A stretch of DNA of 57,637 nt from Deltaproteobacteria bacterium HGW-Deltaproteobacteria-15 (GTDB taxonomy: Bacteria; Desulfobacterota; DSM-4660; Desulfatiglandales; HGW-15): NCBI GenBank assembly GCA_002840535.1, contig PHBH01000045.1, positions 1-57,637 of the forward strand, in the 5' to 3' direction. A program made the translations under genes and the position numbers. Below are positions 35,136 to 44,013 of this stretch, piece after piece (the stretch's first letter is position 1; each line of letters opens with the position of its first letter). The notes below the pieces were generated by a model. The model worked only from the letters and a program-made list of their open reading frames with translations, was not told the DNA's origin and ran no database searches.

Positions 35136-35972
35136 CTACCCTTGAACGGCACTGCAGAGATCCTGACCGCGGAATTTCCCTTTGATCAACCGAGAAGCAT
35201 ATTCCTTCGACTTTGCCAGGATTTCACTCACACCGTACTGATCGCCAGGGGACTCTTTTCTATACCCCTCCATGAAGTGAATAATGTCCCTGGGCTCAGG
35301 CATTCCGATGAATCGCACCATCTTAACGAACATCTTCCCTAGTTGATAACAGCGGTCGTCAAGGGAGAAGGTCTTTGCTTTCAGCGCCCCCCACTCCCTG
35401 TCGATGAGCACCATTGACTTCCTGAAATCTTCATACTCCTCGGAAACGCACATGATATCGCTCACCCGCACAAGTGAATCCAACCCGTTCGTGTGCATGT
35501 GACCCACCAATCTGCCATACCCCTCCATCATCCTGTTCCTCGTTGAACGGTTTCCTTCCCGGTACACTTCCACAAAATCCTTCCCTTTGACCTCTTCCAC
35601 GATCAGGAACCCGCTGATCGGGATCCCGAAGATCTCCTCCACTCCCCACGCAGCCGTTTCCATGACCGGTATGCCGTTTTCCTTCAAGAACCTCAGCAGA
35701 TGGCGCTCCCGGCACGTAATGATCCTCATGGGACCGGGCTTCAGCACACTCTTCAGGATGTCCGTATATCTCTGTCTGGTCAGCGATTTCAGAAAATATC
35801 TTTTGGGGTCCCGGCCGGCATCCCATATGACCCTGATCGATTTCCGTCGGCTTTGGGATACCAGTCGCCCTCCGGACATTCCTATTATCGAGTCATAGCT
35901 ATGGAGGTTGAGCCGCTCGAGCAACCCCTCTTGCCCCGGTTCGACATATACCTTTTTTTTGAGGATTCCCAT
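35136..35972 (-). CDS. lipopolysaccharide-kinase-like protein, possibly inactive
   Basis: This 278-residue protein has a WaaP/InaA-like kinase layout. A basic ATP-lobe segment KRYFLKSL carries the likely ATP Lys, then come RIITCRERHLLRFLKENGIP (helix C region), FLIVEEVKGKDFVE (hinge) and GRLVGHMHTNGL. The region that should hold the catalytic Asp reads DSLVRVSDIM, so the HxD signature is not visible, although the later metal-binding strand MVLIDREW is. It could be a divergent heptose/Kdo kinase or a pseudokinase. It lies between a GT-B-like gene and a polysaccharide deacetylase. Confidence 0.62.
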   Translation of the reverse strand: MGILKKKVYVEPGQEGLLERLNLHSYDSIIGMSGGRLVSQSRRKSIRVIWDAGRDPKRYFLKSLTRQRYTDILKSVLKPGPMRIITCRERHLLRFLKENGIPVMETAAWGVEEIFGIPISGFLIVEEVKGKDFVEVYREGNRSTRNRMMEGYGRLVGHMHTNGLDSLVRVSDIMCVSEEYEDFRKSMVLIDREWGALKAKTFSLDDRCYQLGKMFVKMVRFIGMPEPRDIIHFMEGYRKESPGDQYGVSEILAKSKEYASRLIKGKFRGQDLCSAVQG

Positions 35973-36042
35973 TTCCCAGTGATGCTCAGCCGCTCCCCGG
36001 ATTCGCGGGATGGAAGACCACTCCCGGAATGCCGTTTCCGGA

Positions 36043-37002
36043 TCAGATGAAGAGTTTTTTCAGGTCGTTCTCATTGATACGGTTGAGCAGGTACGGAGAT
36101 CCTTCTCTTTTGTTCCAACCGCCGTCGAGACCTAGACCGATCTTGAACCCGAATCGCCTGCAGAATGCCTCTGCATCGGCTGGGATGGCCCACTGCCTCC
36201 CGTGGGGGTAGCTCACCCAGGTCTGCTCCTTCCCGGTCAATTGTGAAAAAAAACTCAGGCTGTCTGAAATTTCCCGTTCCAAATCGCCTTCAGAAAGGCG
36301 GGAAAAAGGCGTGTGGCTGTGGCCGTGGTTTCCGATCGTGTGTCCTTTGCTGCACAATTCTGCTATCTCGCTCTTGCTCAAATAGTAATCCCTGCAGAAC
36401 GAGGACTCGGAGACCTTGCGAGCTCTCAGCATTTCACTTGCGATGTCGTCGACGATCCGGTTGGGCAACTGGAAGTTGATCATGTACTTCAACGAGGCGA
36501 AACCGCGCGAGTCATAGGGATAGGACTGGGCTGCGGCATTTGCAATATTCTCTTCTTCGGCCCTGCGGAGCCACTCCTTAGGCACCAGACTCATGAATTC
36601 TTTTCGAAACTTCTCCGGTTCTGTATTTGCGCGCAGCCAGTGGATCTTGTGTACCATCAGCCCCTTTTCCTCTATCAGGGGCTTCGATGACACGGAAAAA
36701 ACCGCCTTAACGCCCAAAGGTTCGAGCACCTCCCTTGCCGCCCAGCCATGTTCGCCAAGACCGTCGTCAAATGTGAAGCAGAGGCCGGGTTCGTGAAGCG
36801 CTGTTTCCCCGTGTACAAATGCCTCGATCTCTTCCGTGGAAAGGGGCTTAAAACGGCTGAGCAGCCATCTGACCTGCCCGACGAAGGCATCTCTTTCCAA
36901 GGGATAGATGCCCGGGTAGCGGTATTGCCGAGCATCCCGAATATAGTGATAGTTTACGATTAGCAAACCATTTTGTTTTTCATCCTGCATAGGTTTTCTC
37001 AT
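36043..37002 (-). CDS. polysaccharide deacetylase (NodB-like)
   Basis: This 319-residue carbohydrate esterase family 4 protein has motif 1 as TFDDGLGEHG (about 75-84) and motif 2 as HGHSHTPFS (metal-binding His pair), with the later motif SYPHGR. It would remove acetyl groups from N-acetylated sugars of a lipid-linked or exported glycan. No clear signal peptide is visible, so it is probably cytoplasmic or membrane-associated. It is divergent from the lone plus-strand methyltransferase, with 84 bases between their starts. Confidence 0.85.
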   Translation of the reverse strand: MRKPMQDEKQNGLLIVNYHYIRDARQYRYPGIYPLERDAFVGQVRWLLSRFKPLSTEEIEAFVHGETALHEPGLCFTFDDGLGEHGWAAREVLEPLGVKAVFSVSSKPLIEEKGLMVHKIHWLRANTEPEKFRKEFMSLVPKEWLRRAEEENIANAAAQSYPYDSRGFASLKYMINFQLPNRIVDDIASEMLRARKVSESSFCRDYYLSKSEIAELCSKGHTIGNHGHSHTPFSRLSEGDLEREISDSLSFFSQLTGKEQTWVSYPHGRQWAIPADAEAFCRRFGFKIGLGLDGGWNKREGSPYLLNRINENDLKKLFI

Positions 37003-37086
37003 CTATCGGCACCCATTTGTCTCACAATCCCTTCGACATCCGTTCAGTCCTCTGGTAAATTCCCCTTGATCATAGGACAGGACTGC

Positions 37087-37854
37087 ATGCAATCTGGTCT
37101 TGAAAGGAATACTGTTTTGGATCTATTGGCAAAATATTTCAAAGTCGTTCAAAGAGAACGGCTCTATTCCTCTGCAAACAACCTGAAGTTCTACCTCCAA
37201 TACCTCTTTGGCGACATCTCTTTCCGAAGTCGTCGCATGCTGGATATCGGCGGCGGCTCGGGTATATTCAGTTACTATGCCGCATGCATGGGGGCGAGTG
37301 AAGTGATCTGTCTTGAACCCGAGATGGAAGGCTTTCCCCTTCTCGCAGATCAAAAACACGAAAGACTACGGTCCGGACTGCAAGAGATTCCAAACGTCAC
37401 CAGGCTGTCGACGGATATTCAGCACTTCGAGGAATATGACCCGCGCTTCGACATCATTCTCCTTCATAACTCCATCAACCATCTGGAGGAGGAGTCCTGC
37501 ATCAGGCTACATGAGGATCAGAAGGCAAGGGAAACCTATCACGCCCTGTTCCTAAAGATCGGTAGGATGTGCAATGATGGGGGGAAGCTGGTCATCGCGG
37601 ATTGCTCAAGCAGCAATTTCTTCCACCTCCTCCGCATCAGGAATCCTCTTGCATGGCACATTAGATGGCACAAGCATCAACCGCCGGAGCTTTGGATCCA
37701 ACTCCTGCGTCAGGCCGGATTTTCGAACCCCAGCCTCCAATGGAGATCCTTTGATCAACTTCGCACACCGGGGAGACTCCTGACGGGCAATAGGCTCGCG
37801 GCATATTTCCTTCAAAGCCACTTCCGCCTGATCATGGACAAGAACGAGCCATAG
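37087..37854 (+). CDS. class I SAM-dependent methyltransferase, only plus-strand gene in the locus
   Basis: This 255-residue methyltransferase has motif I as MLDIGGGSGIFSYYAACMGA, post-I as VICLEPEME, and motif II/III around FDIILLHNSINHLEEE. I start at ATG 37087; the frame is open from 36973, but that part overlaps the divergent deacetylase start. It faces against all its neighbours and meets the sulfotransferase gene tail to tail (72 bases apart). Its reversed position suggests a later insertion or an inversion, and it interrupts any single transcript through the locus. Confidence 0.82.
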   Translation: MQSGLERNTVLDLLAKYFKVVQRERLYSSANNLKFYLQYLFGDISFRSRRMLDIGGGSGIFSYYAACMGASEVICLEPEMEGFPLLADQKHERLRSGLQEIPNVTRLSTDIQHFEEYDPRFDIILLHNSINHLEEESCIRLHEDQKARETYHALFLKIGRMCNDGGKLVIADCSSSNFFHLLRIRNPLAWHIRWHKHQPPELWIQLLRQAGFSNPSLQWRSFDQLRTPGRLLTGNRLAAYFLQSHFRLIMDKNEP

Positions 37855-37925
37855 TGCAAAGTTCCCAAGGCAGCCGCCGAAGCTCTTTTGAAATGATCCC
37901 GTGACTGGGGGTGCGAACATCCTGA

Positions 37926-38795
37926 TCAGCATGTCAGAGACTCTCTCTCTATCTTCTCCATCAGACTGAGCAGCCCCATTTCTTCCACCCTCCGGTGAAT
38001 CGTGGCGATCTCTTCCGGTGTCACAATCTCTCTCCAGATCCCAACGCGGTTTCTGGAAAGCGGTTGCCCCAGCCTCTCCAGTGTGGTGCTCGCTTTCCCG
38101 GTCAGGGCCAGAACCTTGTCGAAGTCGTCCTTTTTCCCCTCGAATACCGCCGTCTGGGGCTCCCACGTTTCACCGATGAACGATAGCACCTCTCTCATTG
38201 CCTCGACGGGCCGCTCAGCCAACCGCTCGTAGCGCAGTTCCATGAACCGCTCTCCCCTGAACTCCGGATGCGTTTTGTACTTTTCCGCAGCATTCAGGTA
38301 CTCACACCACAAGTCGGCAAAGATCTCCACCGTGTCCCATTTGCCCGCCTGTTTCAGCGATGCAAAGACATCCCTCGGATCCCTGATGATATGAACCACC
38401 CTGGCATCGGGCCATGAACGGTATATCCGTTGCAGATGCAAAATGTTGCCGGGCGTTTTCTCCACCCATCTCCTTTTCCCTCTGGAGAGGGCATAGCGGC
38501 TGAGAAGCAGGTCCACGAACTGCTCCGCGCTTTCGCTTCTTGCGAGCAGCCTGTCAAATACCGGTTCATCAATCGGATAGTAACCTTTCAACCTTTCAAT
38601 GTGGCCGAGGAATGATGCATCCCGTCCCGCTCTCCAGTTCATCATGAACCATTGTGTCTCCAGCCCGGATGCAATGGCCGAATGTTGGCCGACCATTGCC
38701 CTGAGCAACGTGGTCCCGGATTTAAACAGCCCCCCGATGAATATCGGTTCGGCAAGACGTGTGAATTCTCCCACTGTATCCCCGCTTTCCTTCAT
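37926..38795 (-). CDS. PAPS-dependent sulfotransferase
   Basis: This 289-residue protein carries the 5'-phosphosulfate-binding loop near the start (IFIGGLFKSGTTLLRAMV) and the 3'-phosphate motif RVVHIIRDPRDVFAS (about 130-144), typical of bacterial carbohydrate sulfotransferases. It would transfer sulfate from PAPS to a sugar hydroxyl of the glycan. The ATG overlaps the stop of the cytidylyltransferase gene (ATGA), indicating coupled translation. No PAPS-synthesis gene is in the window. Confidence 0.85.
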   Translation of the reverse strand: MKESGDTVGEFTRLAEPIFIGGLFKSGTTLLRAMVGQHSAIASGLETQWFMMNWRAGRDASFLGHIERLKGYYPIDEPVFDRLLARSESAEQFVDLLLSRYALSRGKRRWVEKTPGNILHLQRIYRSWPDARVVHIIRDPRDVFASLKQAGKWDTVEIFADLWCEYLNAAEKYKTHPEFRGERFMELRYERLAERPVEAMREVLSFIGETWEPQTAVFEGKKDDFDKVLALTGKASTTLERLGQPLSRNRVGIWREIVTPEEIATIHRRVEEMGLLSLMEKIERESLTC

Positions 38796-39517
38796 GACTC
38801 GATTCTCTTCTCCCGTTGAAGGAGAAACCCCGCCAGTTCAAGATCAAAAGGCTCATCAATATTGACGAGCGGGCGATCTATGATCACGGCTGCGCATCGC
38901 TCTTCCATGATCTGCAGTTTGTCCACCACAGTCTCACGTTTAACCGCATAGCACACGCCGTTTCTGAAATAGTATTTCTCCGGAATATTCTGCCTGATAT
39001 TGTAACCCGCCCCATTCTCGAGATAGAATTTCACCAACCCCTCTTTGTCGATTCTCAGGCACTTGTGGGGTGTGAAGTGCGCGGGCGCAATACTGAGGGT
39101 GGCAGCAGAAAGACAGTCGCCGTCGAGAAGGGCAGATACGGTCTTCTCCACATCTCCGGGTCTTCGCAAAGGACTGGTTGGCTCCAACAGGATGGAAATA
39201 TCGAACCTCATGCCATAGTGGTTCTCCGATTCGAGCCAGGCATGCCGCCACATATCCACAGACCTGGAGAGGTCGGCTGCAAACTCCGCCGGCCGCATGA
39301 ACGGTACCTCAAGACCATGCACTCTTCCTTCAGCGGCTATTTCCTGATCATCTGTTGAAAGGATAGATCGGTCCACCCAGGCCAATGCCTTCAAAGTTAA
39401 AGCAGCCCTCCCTACCAGACTGGTTCCTTCCACCTGACAGAGATTCTTCCGGGGAATAGACTTGCTGCCCCCTCTGGCAGGCACTACCGCCAATACACTC
39501 TGACCCCGAAATGCCAT
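38792..39517 (-). CDS. CMP-nonulosonate (sialic-acid-like) cytidylyltransferase
   Basis: This 241-residue nucleotidyltransferase of the NeuA/PseF/LegF type begins LAVVPARGGSKSIPRKNL, the CTP-binding signature, and has the LLEPTSPLRRPGDVEK and NIDEPFDLELA motifs. It activates a nine-carbon acidic sugar as its CMP form. Together with NeuC-like and NeuB-like genes 5-7 kb upstream on the same strand, it completes a nonulosonic-acid route. Whether the sugar is N-acetylneuraminate, legionaminate or a new variant cannot be told. Confidence 0.87.
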   Translation of the reverse strand: MAFRGQSVLAVVPARGGSKSIPRKNLCQVEGTSLVGRAALTLKALAWVDRSILSTDDQEIAAEGRVHGLEVPFMRPAEFAADLSRSVDMWRHAWLESENHYGMRFDISILLEPTSPLRRPGDVEKTVSALLDGDCLSAATLSIAPAHFTPHKCLRIDKEGLVKFYLENGAGYNIRQNIPEKYYFRNGVCYAVKRETVVDKLQIMEERCAAVIIDRPLVNIDEPFDLELAGFLLQREKRIES

Positions 39518-39532
39518 TTCACCTTACTCCCG

Positions 39533-40531
39533 TCACAACACCACAGCGCATCCGGATGCACTGCTCTCCCTTGCCGCCTCGATCACAGATAACACTTTCA
39601 GGCCATCCTCTATCGTACAGGTTTGCACGCTGCCGCCGTTGAGCACATTCAGGAACTCACGATCGGCGTCAAGAAACATATCGTTTCTTTCGCATTCAAA
39701 GTCCTGCGTCTCCCAGGTCTCCGTCATTTCCCGCCCGATTCTTATCCGATTGGGATCGACGGTCCAGGAGATTGTTCCCTGTTCCCCAACAAACCGGATG
39801 TATTTTTCGTGGGGCCTGCCATAGAGATCGAGATGAAGTGTGACTCGCATACCATCCTTGTAGAAGACCAGCATGTCTACGTTATCGTCCGTTTCAATCT
39901 TCAGTTCACTGATTTTACCGATGCTCGCGATCACCCTTTCGGGTTTTCCGAAAAACCAGAGCATCAGATCGATCCAGTGACTTTCGTCTAGAAGCGCTCC
40001 GCCTCCAAGGGTTTTGCTCGCCATGAAGAAGTCCCAGTAATTCTCCCAGGGATGCCAGTCGGCGAGATGGGCCGACATGACGAATTTCACGTGTCTTATC
40101 TGCCCGACGGCTCTACGCTCGAGAAGTTCTTTCACTCTCCGCAACGGCGCCCACCATCTCCAGGTGTATGTCAGGAGCAATGGCACACCGGAATCCCTCT
40201 GGACCTTTGCCAGTTTCTGCGCTCCGGCCTCGTCAGGGCACACCGGTTTCTCCAGCAGCACGGGTATGGACTTTTCGAGAGCGGCGATGCTTTGTTCGAC
40301 ATGAAATGCAGGAGGTGAGGTGATGGCCACGCCATCAATGCGACCATCCATTCTCCAGGCGTCTTCCAACGACGTGTAAATCCCTTGGATGCCCATCTTC
40401 TCTTGGACCTCCGTCAGCCGGTCAGCTCTTGGGTCCACGAACGAAATCCGGCACCCTAGGGAAATCAGATTGCCCGCATGCCTCTTACCGGCGCTACCTG
40501 CGCCAACTACGAGAATGTGTTTGGATTCCAT
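39533..40531 (-). CDS. Gfo/Idh/MocA-family oxidoreductase
   Basis: This 332-residue NAD(P)-dependent sugar oxidoreductase has the N-terminal Rossmann motif ILVVGAGSAGKRHAGNL, the family's EKP motif in VLLEKPVCPDEAGA, and the C-terminal alpha/beta domain with DESHWIDLMLWFFG. The frame extends to 40669, but ATG 40531, preceded by AGGATGAAGAG, gives the usual N-terminus. It lies between the TPP enzyme and the cytidylyltransferase, which suggests that it oxidises or reduces an intermediate of the acidic-sugar pathway. Confidence 0.87.
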   Translation of the reverse strand: MESKHILVVGAGSAGKRHAGNLISLGCRISFVDPRADRLTEVQEKMGIQGIYTSLEDAWRMDGRIDGVAITSPPAFHVEQSIAALEKSIPVLLEKPVCPDEAGAQKLAKVQRDSGVPLLLTYTWRWWAPLRRVKELLERRAVGQIRHVKFVMSAHLADWHPWENYWDFFMASKTLGGGALLDESHWIDLMLWFFGKPERVIASIGKISELKIETDDNVDMLVFYKDGMRVTLHLDLYGRPHEKYIRFVGEQGTISWTVDPNRIRIGREMTETWETQDFECERNDMFLDADREFLNVLNGGSVQTCTIEDGLKVLSVIEAARESSASGCAVVL

Positions 40532-40598
40532 CTCTTCATCCTTTCTGCATCTGTCGGGGGTGTTCCTGAGGAGAGCATGAAATGCGACATAAAGGGCA

Positions 40599-42161
40599 CT
40601 AGCGGATCCCTTCAACCATGTTCTGATAGGCATTGGCATTGAATGGGATTTCCAGGAAAAGAGGCCCACTTCCCGGGGACCACGAACTCAGGATTTCCTC
40701 AAGCTCGGCTTCACTCCCTACCACCTCCGAGCGGACCCCGAGACCTTCAATAGTCTTTGCCCATGAAGGCCGGTGGATCGTCACAGGCCTTTCCGTAAGG
40801 TGATCCTTTAACGAACTGCCGCGGATGGAGCTCAGATACCCGTCGGTCAACAAGAGAATGATCAGCGGAAGCCGGTATTGTGCAGCCAGTTTGATTTCAG
40901 CAACGAACATCCCAACCCCGCCGTCTCCGAGAAAGACGGCCGTGGGCGCCCCCCGGTCGTAAACGGCCGCACCTAAAGCGAGGGGCAGACCGATCCCCAT
41001 GTACCGTCCCTGCCCGGAGGCAAGGTAAAGAACCGGAGCGGGCACCCTCCATATGTGCTCCCCTATTGTGCAAAAATTCCCCGTATCCAGGACGAGCCTG
41101 CATTGATGGTTGAAATGGTGCTCGACGGTCTCAAAAACCCGGGCGGGCAGGAACGGGCCTGAAAGCAGACTATCCCTCAACTTCCTGGTGGATTCTTCGA
41201 TCAAATCCAGGCCCCACTCTTTCTCTCGCAATGCCTCAAAACAGGCCTTGGTAACCTTTTCCGCGTCGGTCAAGACCGCATCGAACCGAAATCCGCCGCA
41301 GAACGCGCTCCCCAGGGGATCGATATTGACCGACCGGCACTTGAAAGGCACGGCATTGAGAACCTCATTGTGCCTCAAACCGATGGAGACCACCAGATCC
41401 GCCTCAGCCATGATCCTGTGCTCCGGGGTTTTCTCCAGGCCTACTCCGGTGTAGACGCCTGCTGCCTGCGGGAGCCTTTCATCAATCGTCCCTTTTGCGG
41501 CCGCAACAGAGAACACCGGTATTGAAAGTGCATCGAGTGCGGTCGTATCCTTCAACCGCATGGCCATGGATCCAAGGATCAGGACAGGTCTGGATGATGC
41601 CCGGATCATTTTCAATGCTTCATCGGCTTCTCCGATCTTATCTCCCGGGTTGGACTCGCGGTCCGCCTCCTTCTCCACTTCAACTGGCGAACCCGCGATT
41701 TCAAGATGAACAGGTCCGGGGACTTCGCTCTCGGCCCACTCTGCGAGTTCGGAGAAACCGGGGCCGCTTTTCGCCAGGAACCGACTCCCTTTGGCGGCAG
41801 CCGAGAGGAGGCCTTGGTGATTCATGCGCTTGTGGGATTTTGAAGACGGGGTGCCCGGCAAATAGGCCTCGGAGATGGTAACGACCGGAAGGGCTTCCAG
41901 GAGACAAGCACTCAACCCTGGAACCATATTGGCAAGGCCCGGCCCCTTGATGCCGATTGCAGCCCCGGCCTTTCCCGACAAACGTCCCACGGCGCCCGCC
42001 ATCAGCACGGCCGAACCTTCAAAATGTGTCAAATAGAAGGGAACCCCCTCCTTTTCCAATGCGTCCAGAAGGGTCAGGCTCGGGCCGCTTCCGGGTATTC
42101 CGAAAACCCGGCCGACACCCCTTTGGGCCATTTCCTTTGCCAGTGCGTGCAGGTCGCTCAT
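40599..42161 (-). CDS. thiamine-diphosphate-dependent enzyme, acetolactate-synthase-like
   Basis: This 520-residue member of the acetolactate synthase/benzoylformate decarboxylase superfamily has three domains. The activating Glu is in LTHFEGSAVLMAG (about 40-50) and the diphosphate/Mg motif starts GDGGVGMFVAEIKL, but the Asn that normally closes it appears as TDG (LLTDGYLSSIRG). ATG 42161 overlaps the dehydrogenase stop as ATGA. TPP enzymes occur in glycan loci as YerE-type two-carbon transferases that build branched sugars. Such a role, or synthesis of an acyl group for the nonulosonate, is inference. Confidence 0.82.
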   Translation of the reverse strand: MSDLHALAKEMAQRGVGRVFGIPGSGPSLTLLDALEKEGVPFYLTHFEGSAVLMAGAVGRLSGKAGAAIGIKGPGLANMVPGLSACLLEALPVVTISEAYLPGTPSSKSHKRMNHQGLLSAAAKGSRFLAKSGPGFSELAEWAESEVPGPVHLEIAGSPVEVEKEADRESNPGDKIGEADEALKMIRASSRPVLILGSMAMRLKDTTALDALSIPVFSVAAAKGTIDERLPQAAGVYTGVGLEKTPEHRIMAEADLVVSIGLRHNEVLNAVPFKCRSVNIDPLGSAFCGGFRFDAVLTDAEKVTKACFEALREKEWGLDLIEESTRKLRDSLLSGPFLPARVFETVEHHFNHQCRLVLDTGNFCTIGEHIWRVPAPVLYLASGQGRYMGIGLPLALGAAVYDRGAPTAVFLGDGGVGMFVAEIKLAAQYRLPLIILLLTDGYLSSIRGSSLKDHLTERPVTIHRPSWAKTIEGLGVRSEVVGSEAELEEILSSWSPGSGPLFLEIPFNANAYQNMVEGIR

Positions 42162-43099
42162 GAATCCAGCCCCAGTTCCTTTACGATTTTTCTTGCGCTG
42201 TGGGCGCATACGATGGCCACCGCATCGGGACTGAAACCTCCGCAGTGGGGCGTAATAATGAGATTATCATGAGTCCTTGCATAACGAACCAGAGGGTGGT
42301 TATCGATGTCCGGTTCTCCTTCCACGACATCCAGACCGGCCCCCCCCAGACGACCCGATTCCAGCGCATTCAGCATTGCGGTCTCGTCAACAACGGCTCC
42401 TCTCGAGGTGTTGATGAGGATAGCGCCTGGTTTGACGACTTCGAAGATCTCCCTGGATATCAGGTGACGGGTTTCATCAGAAAGGTGAACATGGACGGTG
42501 ATAAAATCACTCGACCTCGCGAGCTCATGGAGATCCAGCCTGATAAACCCTTCTGGGAAGGGATCTACGTGGGGATCAAATCCCACGACTTCCATTCCGA
42601 AAGCCCTTGCATAGCGGCCCATCCACCCGCCTATTCGTCCGCAACCGACAACGCCGATCCTGCGGCCCCTGAGCATACGCCCGGGAAACAGCTCACGCAC
42701 CCATGCGCCCGATTTGACATGATCAAAGGCTGCCGGAAGCTTTCTCGCACAAGCCATGAGAAGCGCCCATGAGAGTTCGGCCGCAGGGGTCAGGTTCATC
42801 AGAACATCGCGGTCTTCCTTCAGGCTGCGCACTGGGATCGAACGGCGGTTCAGTTCCTTCCGTTCAATGTGATCGCTACCTGTTGTCGCGCAGGAGATGA
42901 TTTTGAGCGCCACTGCATCCTCTATCATTTGGTTGGTGATCTTCACCTTCATGGATGCATCCAGCATGGCGTCCGCCCCTTTTAGGGCCTCTCCCAAGGC
43001 CCCTGGTTCGGCTTCTACATGTTCGCATTCTGACCGGCCTCCGACCACATCCTTCATGGCGTAGTAGCCGACCTCTGCCCCGACATAAATGATTTTCAT
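42158..43099 (-). CDS. D-2-hydroxyacid dehydrogenase family protein
   Basis: In this 313-residue NAD-dependent dehydrogenase the nucleotide-binding motif is IGVVGCGRIGGWMGRYA (about 145-161). The catalytic Arg is in LINTSRGAVVDE, the Glu in VVEGEPDID and the His in IITPHCGG. Homologues reduce 2-keto acids such as phosphoglycerate or pyruvate derivatives. Coupled by ATGA overlaps to both the methyltransferase before it and the TPP enzyme after it, it probably supplies or reduces the keto-acid used there. Confidence 0.87.
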   Translation of the reverse strand: MKIIYVGAEVGYYAMKDVVGGRSECEHVEAEPGALGEALKGADAMLDASMKVKITNQMIEDAVALKIISCATTGSDHIERKELNRRSIPVRSLKEDRDVLMNLTPAAELSWALLMACARKLPAAFDHVKSGAWVRELFPGRMLRGRRIGVVGCGRIGGWMGRYARAFGMEVVGFDPHVDPFPEGFIRLDLHELARSSDFITVHVHLSDETRHLISREIFEVVKPGAILINTSRGAVVDETAMLNALESGRLGGAGLDVVEGEPDIDNHPLVRYARTHDNLIITPHCGGFSPDAVAIVCAHSARKIVKELGLDS

Positions 43100-44013
43100 A
43101 ACGAACCCTGTTCTGATTTCATCTTGAAAAAGAGAAAATCGCCAACGCCCCGGGAGGACAAGTACTCTTTCCAGTAGCGGTCCAGATCAGGGCTGTCGAG
43201 ATGAGGCAGAGCCGCAGCCCCGGTCGGTCTTCCATCCTTGAGCCATGCCATGGCATTGGAAAGTCCGAACCGGTGGATGGATTTGACTTCCACCACCTGA
43301 AGGCCGGCTTTCCGGGCGCAAAATGAGAAGGATTCACGATCAAAATACCACCGATGGACGCAGCGGTAGAAGAACTGCCGATAACCCTCCAGCCCGATCT
43401 CCATCAAGATATCGCGTCGATTCGGTGTGCTTAAAATCAATGATCCGCCGGGAGCAAGCAGCCCCTTTATTTCTTGAAGAAACTTCAATGGATCTTGTGT
43501 ATGTTCGATCACGGCAAAACAGAAGATGAGCCCGATCTTGCGTCCATAATCTTCAAGGGCGTTTTCCGACATCGAATACACTCTGTAACCACGTTGAGCC
43601 AGTTTCGCGTGGTAGAGCATGGACGGCTCAACGGCCACAACCTCTTTCCCAAGTCCTTCTACTTGACTCAGGAAATGGCCCCCCGCACAACCTATCTCGC
43701 CAATGACGAAAGATTCTTGACCGGCCCTCTCGCCCAGAATCAGGTCCTGGACGTACTCCAGGTTCCGTTTTGCCCTTGAAGAGGATTCCTCCTCAGCCTC
43801 GTTGATGAGGTTCTTGTAATTTCCCTTCTCATAGAATTCCTCGTCCTTGCATGCCTTTTCATTCAACCGTTCTATCCCGCAGTTGGAGCACCTTGCGACA
43901 TAACAGGTCTCCGGGCTCAGGTTACCGAACCCGCCTTCCCGGATTCTTCCCTGATATTGGATCTCCCACTGCGAATTACCGCATATTTCACAAGGCCCAT
44001 AGAGCGCCTTCAT
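43096..44013 (-). CDS. SAM-dependent methyltransferase with N-terminal zinc-binding domain
   Basis: This 305-residue protein has CEICGN...CSNC near residues 8-45, a likely zinc site common in sugar methyltransferases of glycan loci. The core follows, with GEIGCAGGHFLSQVEGLG (motif I) and VAVEPSM, and then FCFAVIEHTQDPLKFLQEI. The predicted role is methylation of a sugar, possibly at nucleotide-sugar level. Starts and stops overlap with the genes on both sides (ATGA). Confidence 0.82.
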   Translation of the reverse strand: MKALYGPCEICGNSQWEIQYQGRIREGGFGNLSPETCYVARCSNCGIERLNEKACKDEEFYEKGNYKNLINEAEEESSSRAKRNLEYVQDLILGERAGQESFVIGEIGCAGGHFLSQVEGLGKEVVAVEPSMLYHAKLAQRGYRVYSMSENALEDYGRKIGLIFCFAVIEHTQDPLKFLQEIKGLLAPGGSLILSTPNRRDILMEIGLEGYRQFFYRCVHRWYFDRESFSFCARKAGLQVVEVKSIHRFGLSNAMAWLKDGRPTGAAALPHLDSPDLDRYWKEYLSSRGVGDFLFFKMKSEQGSL

